From Bacteroidales bacterium UBA5266 (GTDB taxonomy: Bacteria > Bacteroidota > Bacteroidia > Bacteroidales > WCHB1-69): a stretch of 64,000 nt of DNA. The position numbers were made by a program, and so were the translations under genes. The stretch lies in assembly GCA_002411545.1 (NCBI GenBank), contig DHTG01000024.1, positions 14,697 through 78,696 on the forward strand, written 5' to 3'. Positions 55,629 through 64,000 of the stretch are shown here, piece by piece; the first letter of the stretch is position 1, and every line of letters begins with the position of its first letter. Under the pieces are notes generated by a model, which was not told where the DNA came from, made no database searches, and saw only the letters and a program-made list of their open reading frames with translations.

Positions 55629-56798
55629 ATGCTCAATATCATTTTATTCGGTCCTCCCGGTTCGGGTAAGGGAACACAATCAAAAATGTTGCTTAAAAAA
55701 TATAATTTAGAATATATTTCTACGGGTGATATATTACGTTGTCATATTGTCAACAAAACGCCTCAAGGTATAGAAGCAAAAGCTTTAATCGATAAGGGAC
55801 AATTAGTCCCCGATGAATTAGTCGTTGAATTATTGGAAGCAAAATTAACGCAAAATAAAGATGCCAATGGCTTTTTATTCGACGGATTCCCCCGAACTTT
55901 GGTACAAGCTTATATATTGGAAGGATTGTTACTGAAAATCAACTCCTCTTTAAATGCAGTCATTGCCCTGGATGTACCTAAACAAGAACTTACACGTCGT
56001 TTATTAAACAGAGCAAAAATTGAAGGACGTAGCGATGATAATGAAATCGTTATTCAAGAACGTTTTCGCGAATATGAAAACAAAACCATGGCGGTTATTG
56101 ATTTTTACAAAACCCGCGATATGTTCATCCCTATTGATGGAACCGGAAGCACAGATCAGATATTCGAAAGGGTGGAAAATGTTATTGATGGCGTTGTAAA
56201 GAAATCTTCGTACAACGTAGTCTTAATCGGACGACCCGGCTCAGGAAAAGGAACACAAGGAGAGATTTTCGCTAAAAAACATAATTTTCATTACCTTTCG
56301 ACCGGCGAATTGCTATTATCCGAAATCAACAAAGGGAGTGAAATCGGCAAAAACGTAAAATCGCTGTATGCTAACGGGATTAGTGTGCCCGATGAATTGA
56401 TTATCCGTTTAGTAGAAGAAGAAATGGCCAAATACAACGAACACCGAGGATATATTTTCAAAGGCTTTCCACGTACCTTAATACAAACCTATATTTTGGA
56501 AGGCATGCTACGCAGAATGAATAATTCCATTTCTTTGGTTGTATATTTAGATGTTCCTATGTTGAATTGTTTTAAACGGCTTTCCAGACGTGCACAAACT
56601 TCCGATGCCCGACCCTATGATTTAACCACAGATTTAATCATCGGAAGAATGGAAGAATTTGAAAACAAAATCAATCCGGTTATTAAATATTTCAAAAGCC
56701 AAAATAAACTCGTGCGAGTAAGCGGCGTAGGTTCACCTGAAAAAGTAGCGGAAGAATTAGACCAAATATTGGTGAAATCGCTCAAGAAAATTATTTAA
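55629..56798 (+). CDS. adk: Tandem adenylate kinase, second domain degenerate
   Basis: A 389-residue protein made of two adenylate kinase modules. The first (residues 1-190) is intact: P-loop GPPGSGKGTQ at 8-17, STGDILR at 31-37, D85 in DGFPRT and the lid GRSDDN at 133-138. The second (about 195-389) keeps the P-loop GRPGSGKGTQ at 201-210. It has lost several catalytic positions: the AMP-site arginine of STGDxLR is Leu230, the Asp of DGFPRT is Lys278, and the lid motif is SDARPYD at 325-331. It may bind nucleotide without catalysis. Normal bacterial Adk is about 190-215 residues. It overlaps lysA by four bases on the other strand. Confidence 0.93.
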   Translation: MLNIILFGPPGSGKGTQSKMLLKKYNLEYISTGDILRCHIVNKTPQGIEAKALIDKGQLVPDELVVELLEAKLTQNKDANGFLFDGFPRTLVQAYILEGLLLKINSSLNAVIALDVPKQELTRRLLNRAKIEGRSDDNEIVIQERFREYENKTMAVIDFYKTRDMFIPIDGTGSTDQIFERVENVIDGVVKKSSYNVVLIGRPGSGKGTQGEIFAKKHNFHYLSTGELLLSEINKGSEIGKNVKSLYANGISVPDELIIRLVEEEMAKYNEHRGYIFKGFPRTLIQTYILEGMLRRMNNSISLVVYLDVPMLNCFKRLSRRAQTSDARPYDLTTDLIIGRMEEFENKINPVIKYFKSQNKLVRVSGVGSPEKVAEELDQILVKSLKKII

Positions 56799-57982
56799 TC
56801 ATTTGTATTTTTTGATATTTCGTCTGAAAAAAAAGCATAGGGTAAACGGCGACTGTTATATCGAGAAGCCATGACTTCTCCGTAGGCACCGGCTGAACGA
56901 ATGGCAATTAAATCGCCTCTTTGGGTTTTGTTTAATTCAATATATTTACCGAAACAATCTGAACTTTCACAAACAGGCCCTACCACATCGTAAAAATCAA
57001 CTTCTAAATCTGAACTAATGTTTTCTATGCGGTGATAAGCTTGATACAAAGCAGGACGTAAAAGATCGGTAAAGCCCGCATCAACAATTACAAACTGCTT
57101 AGTGTCTCCTTTTTTAACAAATAAAGTCTTTGTAATTAAAGACCCACATTGACCCACAATGGAACGCCCTAATTCAAAATGTAAGCGCTGACCGGTGTAT
57201 AGTTGTAAATGCCGATAGAAGACCGAAAAATAGGCTGCAAAATCAGGAATGGAATAATGATTGGGGTGATGATAATCAATTCCTAATCCCCCTCCTACAT
57301 TTATATGATCTACCTGAATATTCTTTTGAAGCATTTTTTTTTGAACTTCGTTTATGCGAACACATAATCCTTTAAAAGAGATTATATCCGTAATTTGGGA
57401 ACCAATGTGGAAGTGTAAACCAATTAAACGGACATGAGACAAGGTTTTCACATAGTTCAATATAGCCTCTAATTGGGATAGATTAATCCCAAATTTATTT
57501 TCAGCAAGTCCGGTTGTTATGTAATGATGTGTATTTGGATTTATTTCAGGATTGATACGTAGAGCTATATGTGCAATTTTATGGTGTTTTTCTGCAAGTT
57601 GATTGATGACTTCTATTTCTTGTTCGGATTCTACATTAAAACAAAAAATCCCTGCTATTAAACCTAACTCGATTTCACGGTCATTTTTCCCTACTCCGGC
57701 AAACACAATGTGCTCAGGATTGAATCCAACATCCAAGCATTTTTTAATTTCTCCTCCACTTACACAATCAGCTCCTAATTCATGTTGTTGAATCATTGCT
57801 AATATTCTCGGATTGTCATTTGCTTTCACCGCATAGTGGATAAAGTAATTATACTTATTGGCTTCAACCATCAATTGCGACAGGGTAGTTTGCAAAAGTT
57901 CAGTGTCATAAAAATAGAAAGGTGTTTCCATCTCTCTAAAAACATCTACTGGAAAACTTCCTTTTATCATCATCTTATACAA
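56795..57982 (-). CDS. lysA: Diaminopimelate decarboxylase LysA
   Basis: A 395-residue fold-type III PLP enzyme that converts meso-diaminopimelate to lysine, the last step of the pathway. The PLP lysine is in HYAVKANDNPRIL near the start, followed by GLHFHIGSQITD, the glycine-rich phosphate site VGGGLGIDYH, and the active-site CESSDCF and GAYGEVMASRYN motifs. Length is slightly shorter than E. coli LysA but usual for Bacteroidota. It starts inside the 3' end of lysC by eight bases, so the two are translated as a unit. Confidence 0.96.
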   Translation of the reverse strand: MYKMMIKGSFPVDVFREMETPFYFYDTELLQTTLSQLMVEANKYNYFIHYAVKANDNPRILAMIQQHELGADCVSGGEIKKCLDVGFNPEHIVFAGVGKNDREIELGLIAGIFCFNVESEQEIEVINQLAEKHHKIAHIALRINPEINPNTHHYITTGLAENKFGINLSQLEAILNYVKTLSHVRLIGLHFHIGSQITDIISFKGLCVRINEVQKKMLQKNIQVDHINVGGGLGIDYHHPNHYSIPDFAAYFSVFYRHLQLYTGQRLHFELGRSIVGQCGSLITKTLFVKKGDTKQFVIVDAGFTDLLRPALYQAYHRIENISSDLEVDFYDVVGPVCESSDCFGKYIELNKTQRGDLIAIRSAGAYGEVMASRYNSRRLPYAFFSDEISKNTND

Positions 57983-59288
57983 ATAAATTTGAACTTAATG
58001 CATTTAATGCTTGGAGCTTATGCTTTGATTCCACAAGAAAAGAAATGTTGTAATTACTTCCGCCGTAGGATATCATTTTGACAGGAATTTCTTTAATGGC
58101 ATTTACAATTTTGGCCTCAAAACCGATATTATTATATTGTAAATCTCCAACTACACATATGATGGATAAGTCCGTTTCGATGGTGATGGTTCCGTATTGT
58201 TTCAAATCATCGACTATTTCAGGTAAGAATTTTTGATTATCAATCGTAACAGCCACAGCAACTTCTGAGGTAGTTATCATATCAATAGGGGTACGATAAA
58301 TCTCAAAAATTTCGAATACTTTGCGAAGGAAGCCATAAGCCAATAACATTCTTCCCGATTTAATGCGGATGGAAGTGATATTATCTTTGGTTGCGACGGC
58401 TTTAATTTTCCCTTTTTCAATATCATTAGATATAAGTGTGCCAATTGCATTTGCTTGTAAAGTATTTAATAATCGAACCGGTATATTATTGATTTTTGCT
58501 GGCAATATACAGGTAGGATGAAGTATTTTAGCTCCAAAATAAGCTAATTCGGCTGCTTCTTCAAAATTCAAATGCCTTACCGGCGAAGTGTTTGCTATCA
58601 ATCGAGGATCGTTGTTGTGCATGCCGTCGATATCTGTCCATATCTGTATTTCTTCTGCCGATACTATGCCCCCTAAAATCGATGCGGTATAATCGCTGCC
58701 TCCTCTTTCTAAATTATCGATTTCTCCATAGGCATTTCTACATACAAATCCCTGTGTCAATATAATCTCTGTTGTTGGTTGGGATTGGAAGATTTCTAAA
58801 AAGTTCTTTTTTATATAAGGGGTATCCGGTTCATTGTTTTTATCTATACGCATAAAATCTAAAGCCGAACACAAAGTAACTTCTTTTTTGTTTTCAAGTA
58901 AATAATAATACATCAGGTGAGTAGACAGAAATTCCCCTTGTGCTACTATTGTTTTTTCAAGCATGGGGGTAAAGGCTTCCTGACTGAGCTGATTCAATAA
59001 ATCAAAATGAGTAAGAATTACATCTGTACACTTTTGCTTAAAGCTTTCCATCGAAAACAATTCATCCATCACTTGGATATACTTTTGCTTTAATCCGTTG
59101 ATTGTTTCAATGGATCCATCTATATTATTTTTAGATAAATAATTGGATATCTCATACAAGGCATTGGTTGTTTTCGACATGGCCGATAATACTACTATCT
59201 TTCTTTCGCCATTAGCTATGATATTCGCTACGTTTTTAATCCGTTCTGCCGAACCTATGGATGTTCCTCCAAATTTTAAAACTTTCAT
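57975..59288 (-). CDS. lysC: Aspartate kinase LysC (monofunctional)
   Basis: A 437-residue aspartate kinase that begins the aspartate-family pathway to DAP, lysine, threonine and methionine. The kinase core has VLKFGGTSIGSAERI, IVVLSAMSKTTNAL and GFVCRNAYGEIDNLERGGSDYTA, and EIQIWTDIDGMHNNDPR. The C-terminal ACT domains (about residues 300-437) contain SIRIKSGRMLLAYGF and would bind the allosteric lysine. There is no homoserine dehydrogenase domain, so it is not the ThrA fusion common in the phylum. It is followed by lysA, with which it forms a lysine/DAP operon. Confidence 0.95.
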   Translation of the reverse strand: MKVLKFGGTSIGSAERIKNVANIIANGERKIVVLSAMSKTTNALYEISNYLSKNNIDGSIETINGLKQKYIQVMDELFSMESFKQKCTDVILTHFDLLNQLSQEAFTPMLEKTIVAQGEFLSTHLMYYYLLENKKEVTLCSALDFMRIDKNNEPDTPYIKKNFLEIFQSQPTTEIILTQGFVCRNAYGEIDNLERGGSDYTASILGGIVSAEEIQIWTDIDGMHNNDPRLIANTSPVRHLNFEEAAELAYFGAKILHPTCILPAKINNIPVRLLNTLQANAIGTLISNDIEKGKIKAVATKDNITSIRIKSGRMLLAYGFLRKVFEIFEIYRTPIDMITTSEVAVAVTIDNQKFLPEIVDDLKQYGTITIETDLSIICVVGDLQYNNIGFEAKIVNAIKEIPVKMISYGGSNYNISFLVESKHKLQALNALSSNLFV

Positions 59289-59323
59289 TTAGGTAATATT
59301 TTTATAAAAAATGCTGCATCGTT

Positions 59324-61315
59324 TTATTTTTTCTCGGATACGATATATTTTTTCTGATCGACGTGAAAATAATAGGATTGTATCAATGCTTTCAAGTGTG
59401 TTAGGGCATTTTGTTGTGCCGGGGAGTTTTCTTTTGCTATATTTCTTTTCTGATAGATATCATCGACCGAAAAAGCTGATATCACTTCATTTTCATTTAA
59501 ATAGACAGTAATAGAATCGCCGATGCACTGATACACTTCGTTCATGTAGTTCGTCGCCATAGGGAAACGTTCCTTTTCGTTGAACACATCCCGGCCAAAC
59601 GCAAAATAAGGTTTGTTATATCCTATCAAACCCAAGAGAGTAGGCATAACATCGAGTTGTTGAGTAGTGGTGCTATCCAGACCTTTTAATGCTGAACCCG
59701 GCGCATATATAAAATAAAAGATAGCCGCTGAGCCTTTGAGTGTTTTTGTTTGCTTTGCATATTTTTCGGGCGAAACATGGTCGGCTACAAATACAAATAT
59801 CGTGTTTGTAAACCAAGGCTCGTGTTGTATCCGTTCGAAAAGCTTACGCAACGACAAATCGGTATAGGCCACACAAGGTTGAACCAAAGTATGACCTTTG
59901 GGCATTTTATCGGCATAATCGGGAGGTAATGTGTAAGGATGATGCGACGTAAGGTTGAAAACGCTAATAAAAAAGGGTTGTGGCATCTGTTGTATTTTAT
60001 CGGCCATAAATTGATAAAAAGGCATATCATACACCCCCCAAAAGGGTTCTATCGTATTTACATTTACCAGATAGTCTGCTTCATAATCTTCTTTTGAAAA
60101 GAAGGTTTCGATTCCGGTCATCGAAGCATAAGCTTCAAAGAACATGGAATTTTTTTCAGTCCCGCAGAAGAAGGCGGTCTGATACGCTTCTTTTGACAAT
60201 AGTTTTGGCAACCCTTCCATCAAACCAAGGGATTGAGGCATCATCACAAAGGGTTTTTTATAAGAAGGGATGGATGTTAAGATAGAAGGAAGCGCTTCTA
60301 TCGACTTCAAACCGTTGGCAAAGGCGTTGGTAAACGTATAACTTTCTTTCATTAAAGAATCCAGAAATGGCGTATACCCTTCGCTGTCGGGATAGAGTTC
60401 AGGACAATAGAATTTGGAATGTTCTTTGCTGAAACTCTCCATCACGAAAATAATAATGTTCCGTTTCCCGAGCTCGTAAAGCGGTTTAGGTTTCGGATAG
60501 TGATAAGGAGAATATATCAACGCAACTTCTTCTTCATTATAATAGTGTGGATTTTCTAAAGCCGAAAGTTCAAAGGTTCTCATCAAGCAAAATGGATTGC
60601 TTAAAATCAAATACGCTTGCTGAGGCGTTTGAGTGTAGCGGGCAGCATTGCATAAGTTATATGGACGCAATTTCGGATTAAACCCGCCGCGGGCTCCTCC
60701 TAAAGCGGCTAACACAACAAAACAAAACATCAAGCTGTGAATAAAATAATATCGAATATTACTTTTTAGCCTTAACGTAGAAAAAGGAATCTTTTTGTAT
60801 ACATAAACCATTAATACAATACAAAAAATCCCCACAAAAATAAGCCAGAAATTTTCCCACATTTGATCCATAAATATGGGAAGAGTATTGTCGTTGTGTG
60901 TAAAATGAAATTCTTCGGAGGTAATACGCTTTTGAGTATAGTGAAAGTAAACTACATCTATTAAATTCAATATAACTATAGCTACAGTATTGCTTATAAT
61001 ATAAATCCAAAACAATATTTTTTGATACATCTGATGTGCCCGAAAACGAAACGGCAAGACCGATAACACAATAAATAATCCATTGATATACACTATGGAT
61101 ATCGTATCAAAAACCAAGGAACCTTTCAGCAAACTCCCGAATTGCGATAGCGTAATAGGACCTAATATTTCTTGATTGTAAAAATAAAAAATTACTTGTG
61201 TTATGAATAGTATACCATAAAGAATAAGTAACCTTAATGTAAGGGTCGTAACATCATTCCGTAAGATATGTTCCAGAATAGGATAACTGCTTTTTTTTAA
61301 ATTGTTATGGTTCAT
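59324..61315 (-). CDS. LTA synthase-like membrane sulfatase/phosphoglycerol transferase
   Basis: A 663-residue protein with five N-terminal helices (about residues 25-220) and a large extracytoplasmic sulfatase-fold domain. The metal site begins NIIIFVMESFSKEH, the nucleophile region is NGLKSIEALPSIL, and later ligands are in FNLTSHHPYTLPP and VFVADHVSP. This is the LtaS/OpgB architecture. In Gram-negative organisms such enzymes usually transfer phosphoglycerol or phosphoethanolamine to periplasmic glycans or lipids. The substrate is not determined here. It precedes lysC by 35 bases on the same strand and is 102 bases after the methylase gene. Confidence 0.9.
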   Translation of the reverse strand: MNHNNLKKSSYPILEHILRNDVTTLTLRLLILYGILFITQVIFYFYNQEILGPITLSQFGSLLKGSLVFDTISIVYINGLFIVLSVLPFRFRAHQMYQKILFWIYIISNTVAIVILNLIDVVYFHYTQKRITSEEFHFTHNDNTLPIFMDQMWENFWLIFVGIFCIVLMVYVYKKIPFSTLRLKSNIRYYFIHSLMFCFVVLAALGGARGGFNPKLRPYNLCNAARYTQTPQQAYLILSNPFCLMRTFELSALENPHYYNEEEVALIYSPYHYPKPKPLYELGKRNIIIFVMESFSKEHSKFYCPELYPDSEGYTPFLDSLMKESYTFTNAFANGLKSIEALPSILTSIPSYKKPFVMMPQSLGLMEGLPKLLSKEAYQTAFFCGTEKNSMFFEAYASMTGIETFFSKEDYEADYLVNVNTIEPFWGVYDMPFYQFMADKIQQMPQPFFISVFNLTSHHPYTLPPDYADKMPKGHTLVQPCVAYTDLSLRKLFERIQHEPWFTNTIFVFVADHVSPEKYAKQTKTLKGSAAIFYFIYAPGSALKGLDSTTTQQLDVMPTLLGLIGYNKPYFAFGRDVFNEKERFPMATNYMNEVYQCIGDSITVYLNENEVISAFSVDDIYQKRNIAKENSPAQQNALTHLKALIQSYYFHVDQKKYIVSEKK

Positions 61316-61417
61316 TGTTCATAATTTATGTTTGTATAATTGGTTAAGAAAATAAATTTTCTATCTCATAACGTTGTTATCTTTATATAATTGTTTATGT
61401 ATGCTAAAAAAATGCTC

Positions 61418-63340
61418 TTATAATAACTCGGCTTTCATGTAGGAAATTTCTTTCGTCGATAATCCGAATTCTTTCTGTATAAATTGATCGATAGGCATAA
61501 AATGGGTATTATGTAAGACGCAATTCCTACATAATTGAAGCAGTTGTTGTTTTTTATCCTCCGTTAAAATAGGAATAGGAAGTTGTTCCAGATGGCACCT
61601 CAACACTTTAATTGATGCAAATTGCTTCTGAAACATATATTGATAGGGTAAGGAATTAAACAAAGCAGCAATAATCATGATGGGATAGTCGGGAATTCGA
61701 GGGATAAGTATATTGGCGCTGTTCAAACTAAGCTTTTGCTTATCGTCGTAAGCAAAGATTAAATTTTTCGAAATAAAACGATAGATAAGCTTTTCCTTGG
61801 CTCGATATTTTGCTTCAGAAGCGGTTTGTTGGAAGAGATCAGGCCTATAGTGAATGTATTGTGTGGCTTTTTTTAAACGGAATCTATCAATGTCTTTCCC
61901 CCCATAAATTTCTTCGTAATCCTCTTGAGGACTTGGAGAAATGAATTTTTTATTGTTTCCGGTTACTATGCCCAAAGCCCAATCGGCTTGCTTTTGTAAA
62001 GTGATATGGGGAAAAGAATACAACTTATTCAATATAGCATCATCAAAACTAGTAACATGTATATCAAAAACATGGTCGGGATTCTGTTCCCATTTCGACT
62101 GCGTCAGCTGATATGTTTTGTTCTTTTTACACACGCTAATATCTGATGGATAGTCTTTATGCTTAATGAGATCCAATCGAATGATGGGTGTAAATACATT
62201 TTTAAACACACGGTCTAAATAGAATATTTTATAAATATTTGTTTGATTTAAAATATATTGACGAATGTCTTTGTGTTTTTTGACATATAAAATAGATTCG
62301 GGCAAAATAAAAGAAATCCGCCCGCCATCACGCACAAGATCGATGCTTTTTTTTAGAAATAAAGAGAACGATTCACCGGTTATGATAGGAGGGAAAAGGG
62401 TTTTTAATTGTTTTTTTTCTGCTATGGTGAAATGAAAACCCCAGGGAGGGTTGGTTGTAACCAAATCGAAGTCACGGTGTTCAAATATATCGAATAAACT
62501 GTTTTGATGATAGATATGCGGGTTGAAGTTAAGATTTTTATATGCTATTAAAAGATTTAAGCGGGCAATTTTCACGGCAATCGCATCTACATCAATGCCG
62601 TAAATCTGTAGTGGATTACCTATTTTTTCGGCCAAAGCCAATAAAAACTGACCCGTACCACAACAGGGATCCAATACTTTCGAATCGGGCATTACATAGC
62701 TATGTACAATATCCTCTACTATATGTGCCGGTGTATAATAAGACCCAGCCTTCGATTTTTCACCTTCATTCATCATCGATTGATAAATAAATCCCAGCAC
62801 ATCCTTTTGATTGGGTATCGGACAGTGCGTTAAAAACAAAAAATCGTCCTTTATTTCCACAGTCGAAATCCACTCTTGAATTTCTTTTCCAATTTGTGGG
62901 TTTGTAAAATGAAAGCGTTTGGCCAATACATCTGCTTGCGTATAAGAAGATAGCAATCCCTCTTGTTGAAGTAGATTCAAGCTTAACAAAGCAAGGGCTG
63001 TTGAAGTGGGTATGTGATGTTGATGAATATATTTCACAATGGAATAAATGTATTTTATATGAAGGTTGTCTTGGGAGTATTCATTGGGAACAAAAACCTT
63101 AGAGGCTTTCGATTTATTTGCCCTGCTGTTTAGCTTGGTAAAAGTCCCGTTCGCAATTTCGGAGCGTAAATTCATAACTTCCGACAAGAGCAAAACGTTT
63201 TTATCGTTACAAGAGTTAACCTGTAGATAACCGTACTTAATCCAATTACGTATGGTAACTATCGAAATATCTAACAATGTGGCTGCTTTACTTATCTCTA
63301 CGGTTTGAAAATTGTTTACATCTTGATAAATATCTTTCAT
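61418..63340 (-). CDS. HTH-containing N6-adenine DNA methylase (TaqI/Eco57I type)
   Basis: The frame extends to 63430, but the ATG at 63340 is chosen because it follows a textbook promoter by 24 bases, giving 640 residues. An N-terminal MerR/excisionase-like helix-turn-helix (VEISKAATLLDISIVTIRNW) leads into a helical linker. The amino-methyltransferase core has VLDPCCGTGQFLLAL (SAM motif I) and TTNPPWGFHF (NPPW, adenine-specific motif IV). From about residue 430 there is a TaqI-like specificity domain (WALGIVTGNNKKFI). No PD-(D/E)XK nuclease region is visible, so it resembles the methyltransferase part of type IIG enzymes or a lone methylase. No restriction gene flanks it in the window. Confidence 0.88.
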   Translation of the reverse strand: MKDIYQDVNNFQTVEISKAATLLDISIVTIRNWIKYGYLQVNSCNDKNVLLLSEVMNLRSEIANGTFTKLNSRANKSKASKVFVPNEYSQDNLHIKYIYSIVKYIHQHHIPTSTALALLSLNLLQQEGLLSSYTQADVLAKRFHFTNPQIGKEIQEWISTVEIKDDFLFLTHCPIPNQKDVLGFIYQSMMNEGEKSKAGSYYTPAHIVEDIVHSYVMPDSKVLDPCCGTGQFLLALAEKIGNPLQIYGIDVDAIAVKIARLNLLIAYKNLNFNPHIYHQNSLFDIFEHRDFDLVTTNPPWGFHFTIAEKKQLKTLFPPIITGESFSLFLKKSIDLVRDGGRISFILPESILYVKKHKDIRQYILNQTNIYKIFYLDRVFKNVFTPIIRLDLIKHKDYPSDISVCKKNKTYQLTQSKWEQNPDHVFDIHVTSFDDAILNKLYSFPHITLQKQADWALGIVTGNNKKFISPSPQEDYEEIYGGKDIDRFRLKKATQYIHYRPDLFQQTASEAKYRAKEKLIYRFISKNLIFAYDDKQKLSLNSANILIPRIPDYPIMIIAALFNSLPYQYMFQKQFASIKVLRCHLEQLPIPILTEDKKQQLLQLCRNCVLHNTHFMPIDQFIQKEFGLSTKEISYMKAELL

Positions 63341-63363
63341 ATTTAATTTTGTAAAATTATATA

Positions 63364-63393
63364 CAAAAATACATAAATACTTTAATATACAAA
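63364..63393 (-). promoter_or_regulatory. Promoter of the methylase gene
   Basis: The minus strand reads TTTG (63390-63393), an 18-base spacer and TATTTTTG (63364-63371). This is a close match to the Bacteroidota -33/-7 promoter and it supports the ATG at 63340 over the longer frame. Confidence 0.7.
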
Positions 63394-63640
63394 ATGTGTC
63401 AAAAAATGACTTTAAACTGTATCGACTCACTTGTGTTTTTTCATTTGTTTTTAGGCATTTATATATTTTATCTCCTAAAAAACACCTTAGGTATGCTGAT
63501 AAAAGAAATACTTACACCCTGCAAATAGGGATTAGCTGATAATGAAAAAGCTATGTTTTGTTCTACGTATTTATACAAAATCAATAAAAAGTCTTGCATT
63601 TTCAATTTATTTCAATTCCGTAAAATTTTATAGAGAAAGA

Positions 63641-63735
63641 GTTTTGTTTGGGTGCGCACCCAAAAGAAAATTTGTGCCTTCTCGTCAAATTTCTATAACT
63701 ATAAAAAATCTTTTGGGTGCGCACCCAAACAAAAC
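63641..63735. repeat. Perfect 27-bp inverted repeat, each arm containing a 16-bp palindrome
   Basis: The left arm (63641-63667) and right arm (63709-63735) are exact reverse complements over 27 bases, separated by 41 AT-rich bases. Each arm contains the self-complementary TTGGGTGCGCACCCAA, much richer in G and C than the surroundings. Possible roles include a dimeric protein-binding site pair, ends of a small mobile or invertible element, or a cruciform/hairpin RNA. The bases outside the arms are not duplicated, so no target-site duplication is evident. Confidence 0.9.
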
Positions 63736-63965
63736 GCAATTGGTACACATTTCTAATGAAAGGAAATAAATTATAATTCTCCGTCAACAGATTTAAACCC
63801 ATACTTGATAAATTCATAGTGGTATAAAATAAACTATGAAATAAAACGTTTGTTTTCCGTTGATTACATCAATAATATGAAACATGTCTTTTTGTGTTTA
63901 TCCTTACGTCATGGAAGTGTTGAGGGATTAGGTCTATAAAATAAAAATTGAAAACATAAAAAATG

Positions 63966-63973
63966 TACTTTTG
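63966..63973 (+). promoter_or_regulatory. Candidate -7 element for the gene at the window's right edge
   Basis: TACTTTTG matches TAnnTTTG, with TTG about 15 bases upstream (63948-63950) as a possible -33 element. It lies 17 bases before an ATG. Confidence 0.55.
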
Positions 63974-63990
63974 TAAAAATTAAAAAAACA

Positions 63991-64000
63991 ATGGGTAAAT
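63991..64000 (+). CDS. Start of a truncated gene at the right edge
   Basis: ATG GGT AAA T begins 17 bases after a promoter motif and an A-rich stretch typical of Bacteroidota starts. Only three codons (MGK) are visible, so the product cannot be named. Confidence 0.45.

Larger units (their letters stand above)
63341..63990. other. Mostly non-coding region between the methylase and the next gene
   Basis: This 650-base stretch carries the methylase promoter, the nested inverted repeat (63641-63735) and the promoter of the next gene. The two frames across the repeat owe much of their openness to its symmetry and have no recognisable product. A short CCCT...AGGG pairing occurs near 63518-63531. 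No tRNA or other RNA gene is seen. Confidence 0.6.

Noticed and set aside
63542-63817. Two opposing frames of 75 and 71 codons across the inverted repeat
   Set aside because: Much of each frame is the repeat arms and their mirror image, so openness follows from symmetry. No promoter, start context or recognisable protein supports either.

Overview
The window reads as chromosomal DNA from a member of the Bacteroidota, most likely order Bacteroidales. It is AT-rich and densely coded. Many genes are preceded by the Bacteroidota sigma-A -7 motif TAnnTTTG (for example TACTTTTG, TATTTTTG, TACCTTTG) and lack a clear Shine-Dalgarno sequence. Several gene types are typical of the phylum: a DAHP synthase fused to type II chorismate mutase, an ftsX-DUF3098-uppP run, a coaX-outer membrane protein-TPR-lptC run, secreted proteins with type IX secretion (T9SS) sorting domains, and a DPP IV-type S9 peptidase. 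This placement is inferred from gene content and promoters; no database search was possible. No rRNA, tRNA, CRISPR array, complete insertion sequence or prophage was seen.

Layout. 1-7.6 kb: the end of an Xaa-Pro aminopeptidase, MntP, a BASS-family transporter, a convergent overlapping operon DAHPS/CM-thiD-thiS, then an EnvC-like murein hydrolase activator and a CPA1 K+/H+ antiporter. 7.6-12.9 kb: a very large secreted or outer-membrane protein, a 5'-truncated T9SS cargo gene and a radical SAM enzyme. 13-21 kb: ComEC, an exo/endonuclease-phosphatase, priA and dnaG. 21-28.5 kb: atpD-atpC, queA, coaX, an outer-membrane barrel, a TPR protein and lptC. 28.5-33.3 kb: a leftward run mazG, a WbpM/CapD-type nucleotide-sugar dehydratase, ftsX, DUF3098, uppP. 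33.3-38.5 kb: S41 protease, PatB/MalY lyase, YqaA, a cardiolipin synthase-like PLD protein. 38.9-44.7 kb: a 1220-residue NtrY-like histidine kinase facing a DPP IV peptidase. 45-48.3 kb: acyl-ACP thioesterase, FtsE, GT2 glycosyltransferase, flavin reductase-rubredoxin fusion. 48.4-55.6 kb: a cell-envelope cluster of largely unknown secreted proteins around an M48 metalloprotease, ending in a T9SS cargo protein. 55.6-61.3 kb: tandem-domain adenylate kinase, lysA, lysC and an LTA-synthase-like membrane sulfatase. 61.4-64 kb: an HTH/N6-adenine methylase without a visible nuclease, a perfect 27-bp inverted repeat with nested palindromes, and the first codons of the next gene.

How the genes fit together. 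Most are housekeeping genes for replication priming (priA, dnaG), ATP synthesis, cofactors (thiamine, CoA, queuosine), DAP/lysine supply, envelope construction and division (uppP, ftsE/ftsX, EnvC-like, lptC, LtaS-like), and protein secretion or degradation. The least ordinary items are the nested palindromic repeat beside the solitary methylase, the adenylate kinase with a degraded second catalytic domain, the GC-richer intergenic block near 33.5 kb, the kinase leader near 38.6 kb, and the M48-centred envelope cluster.
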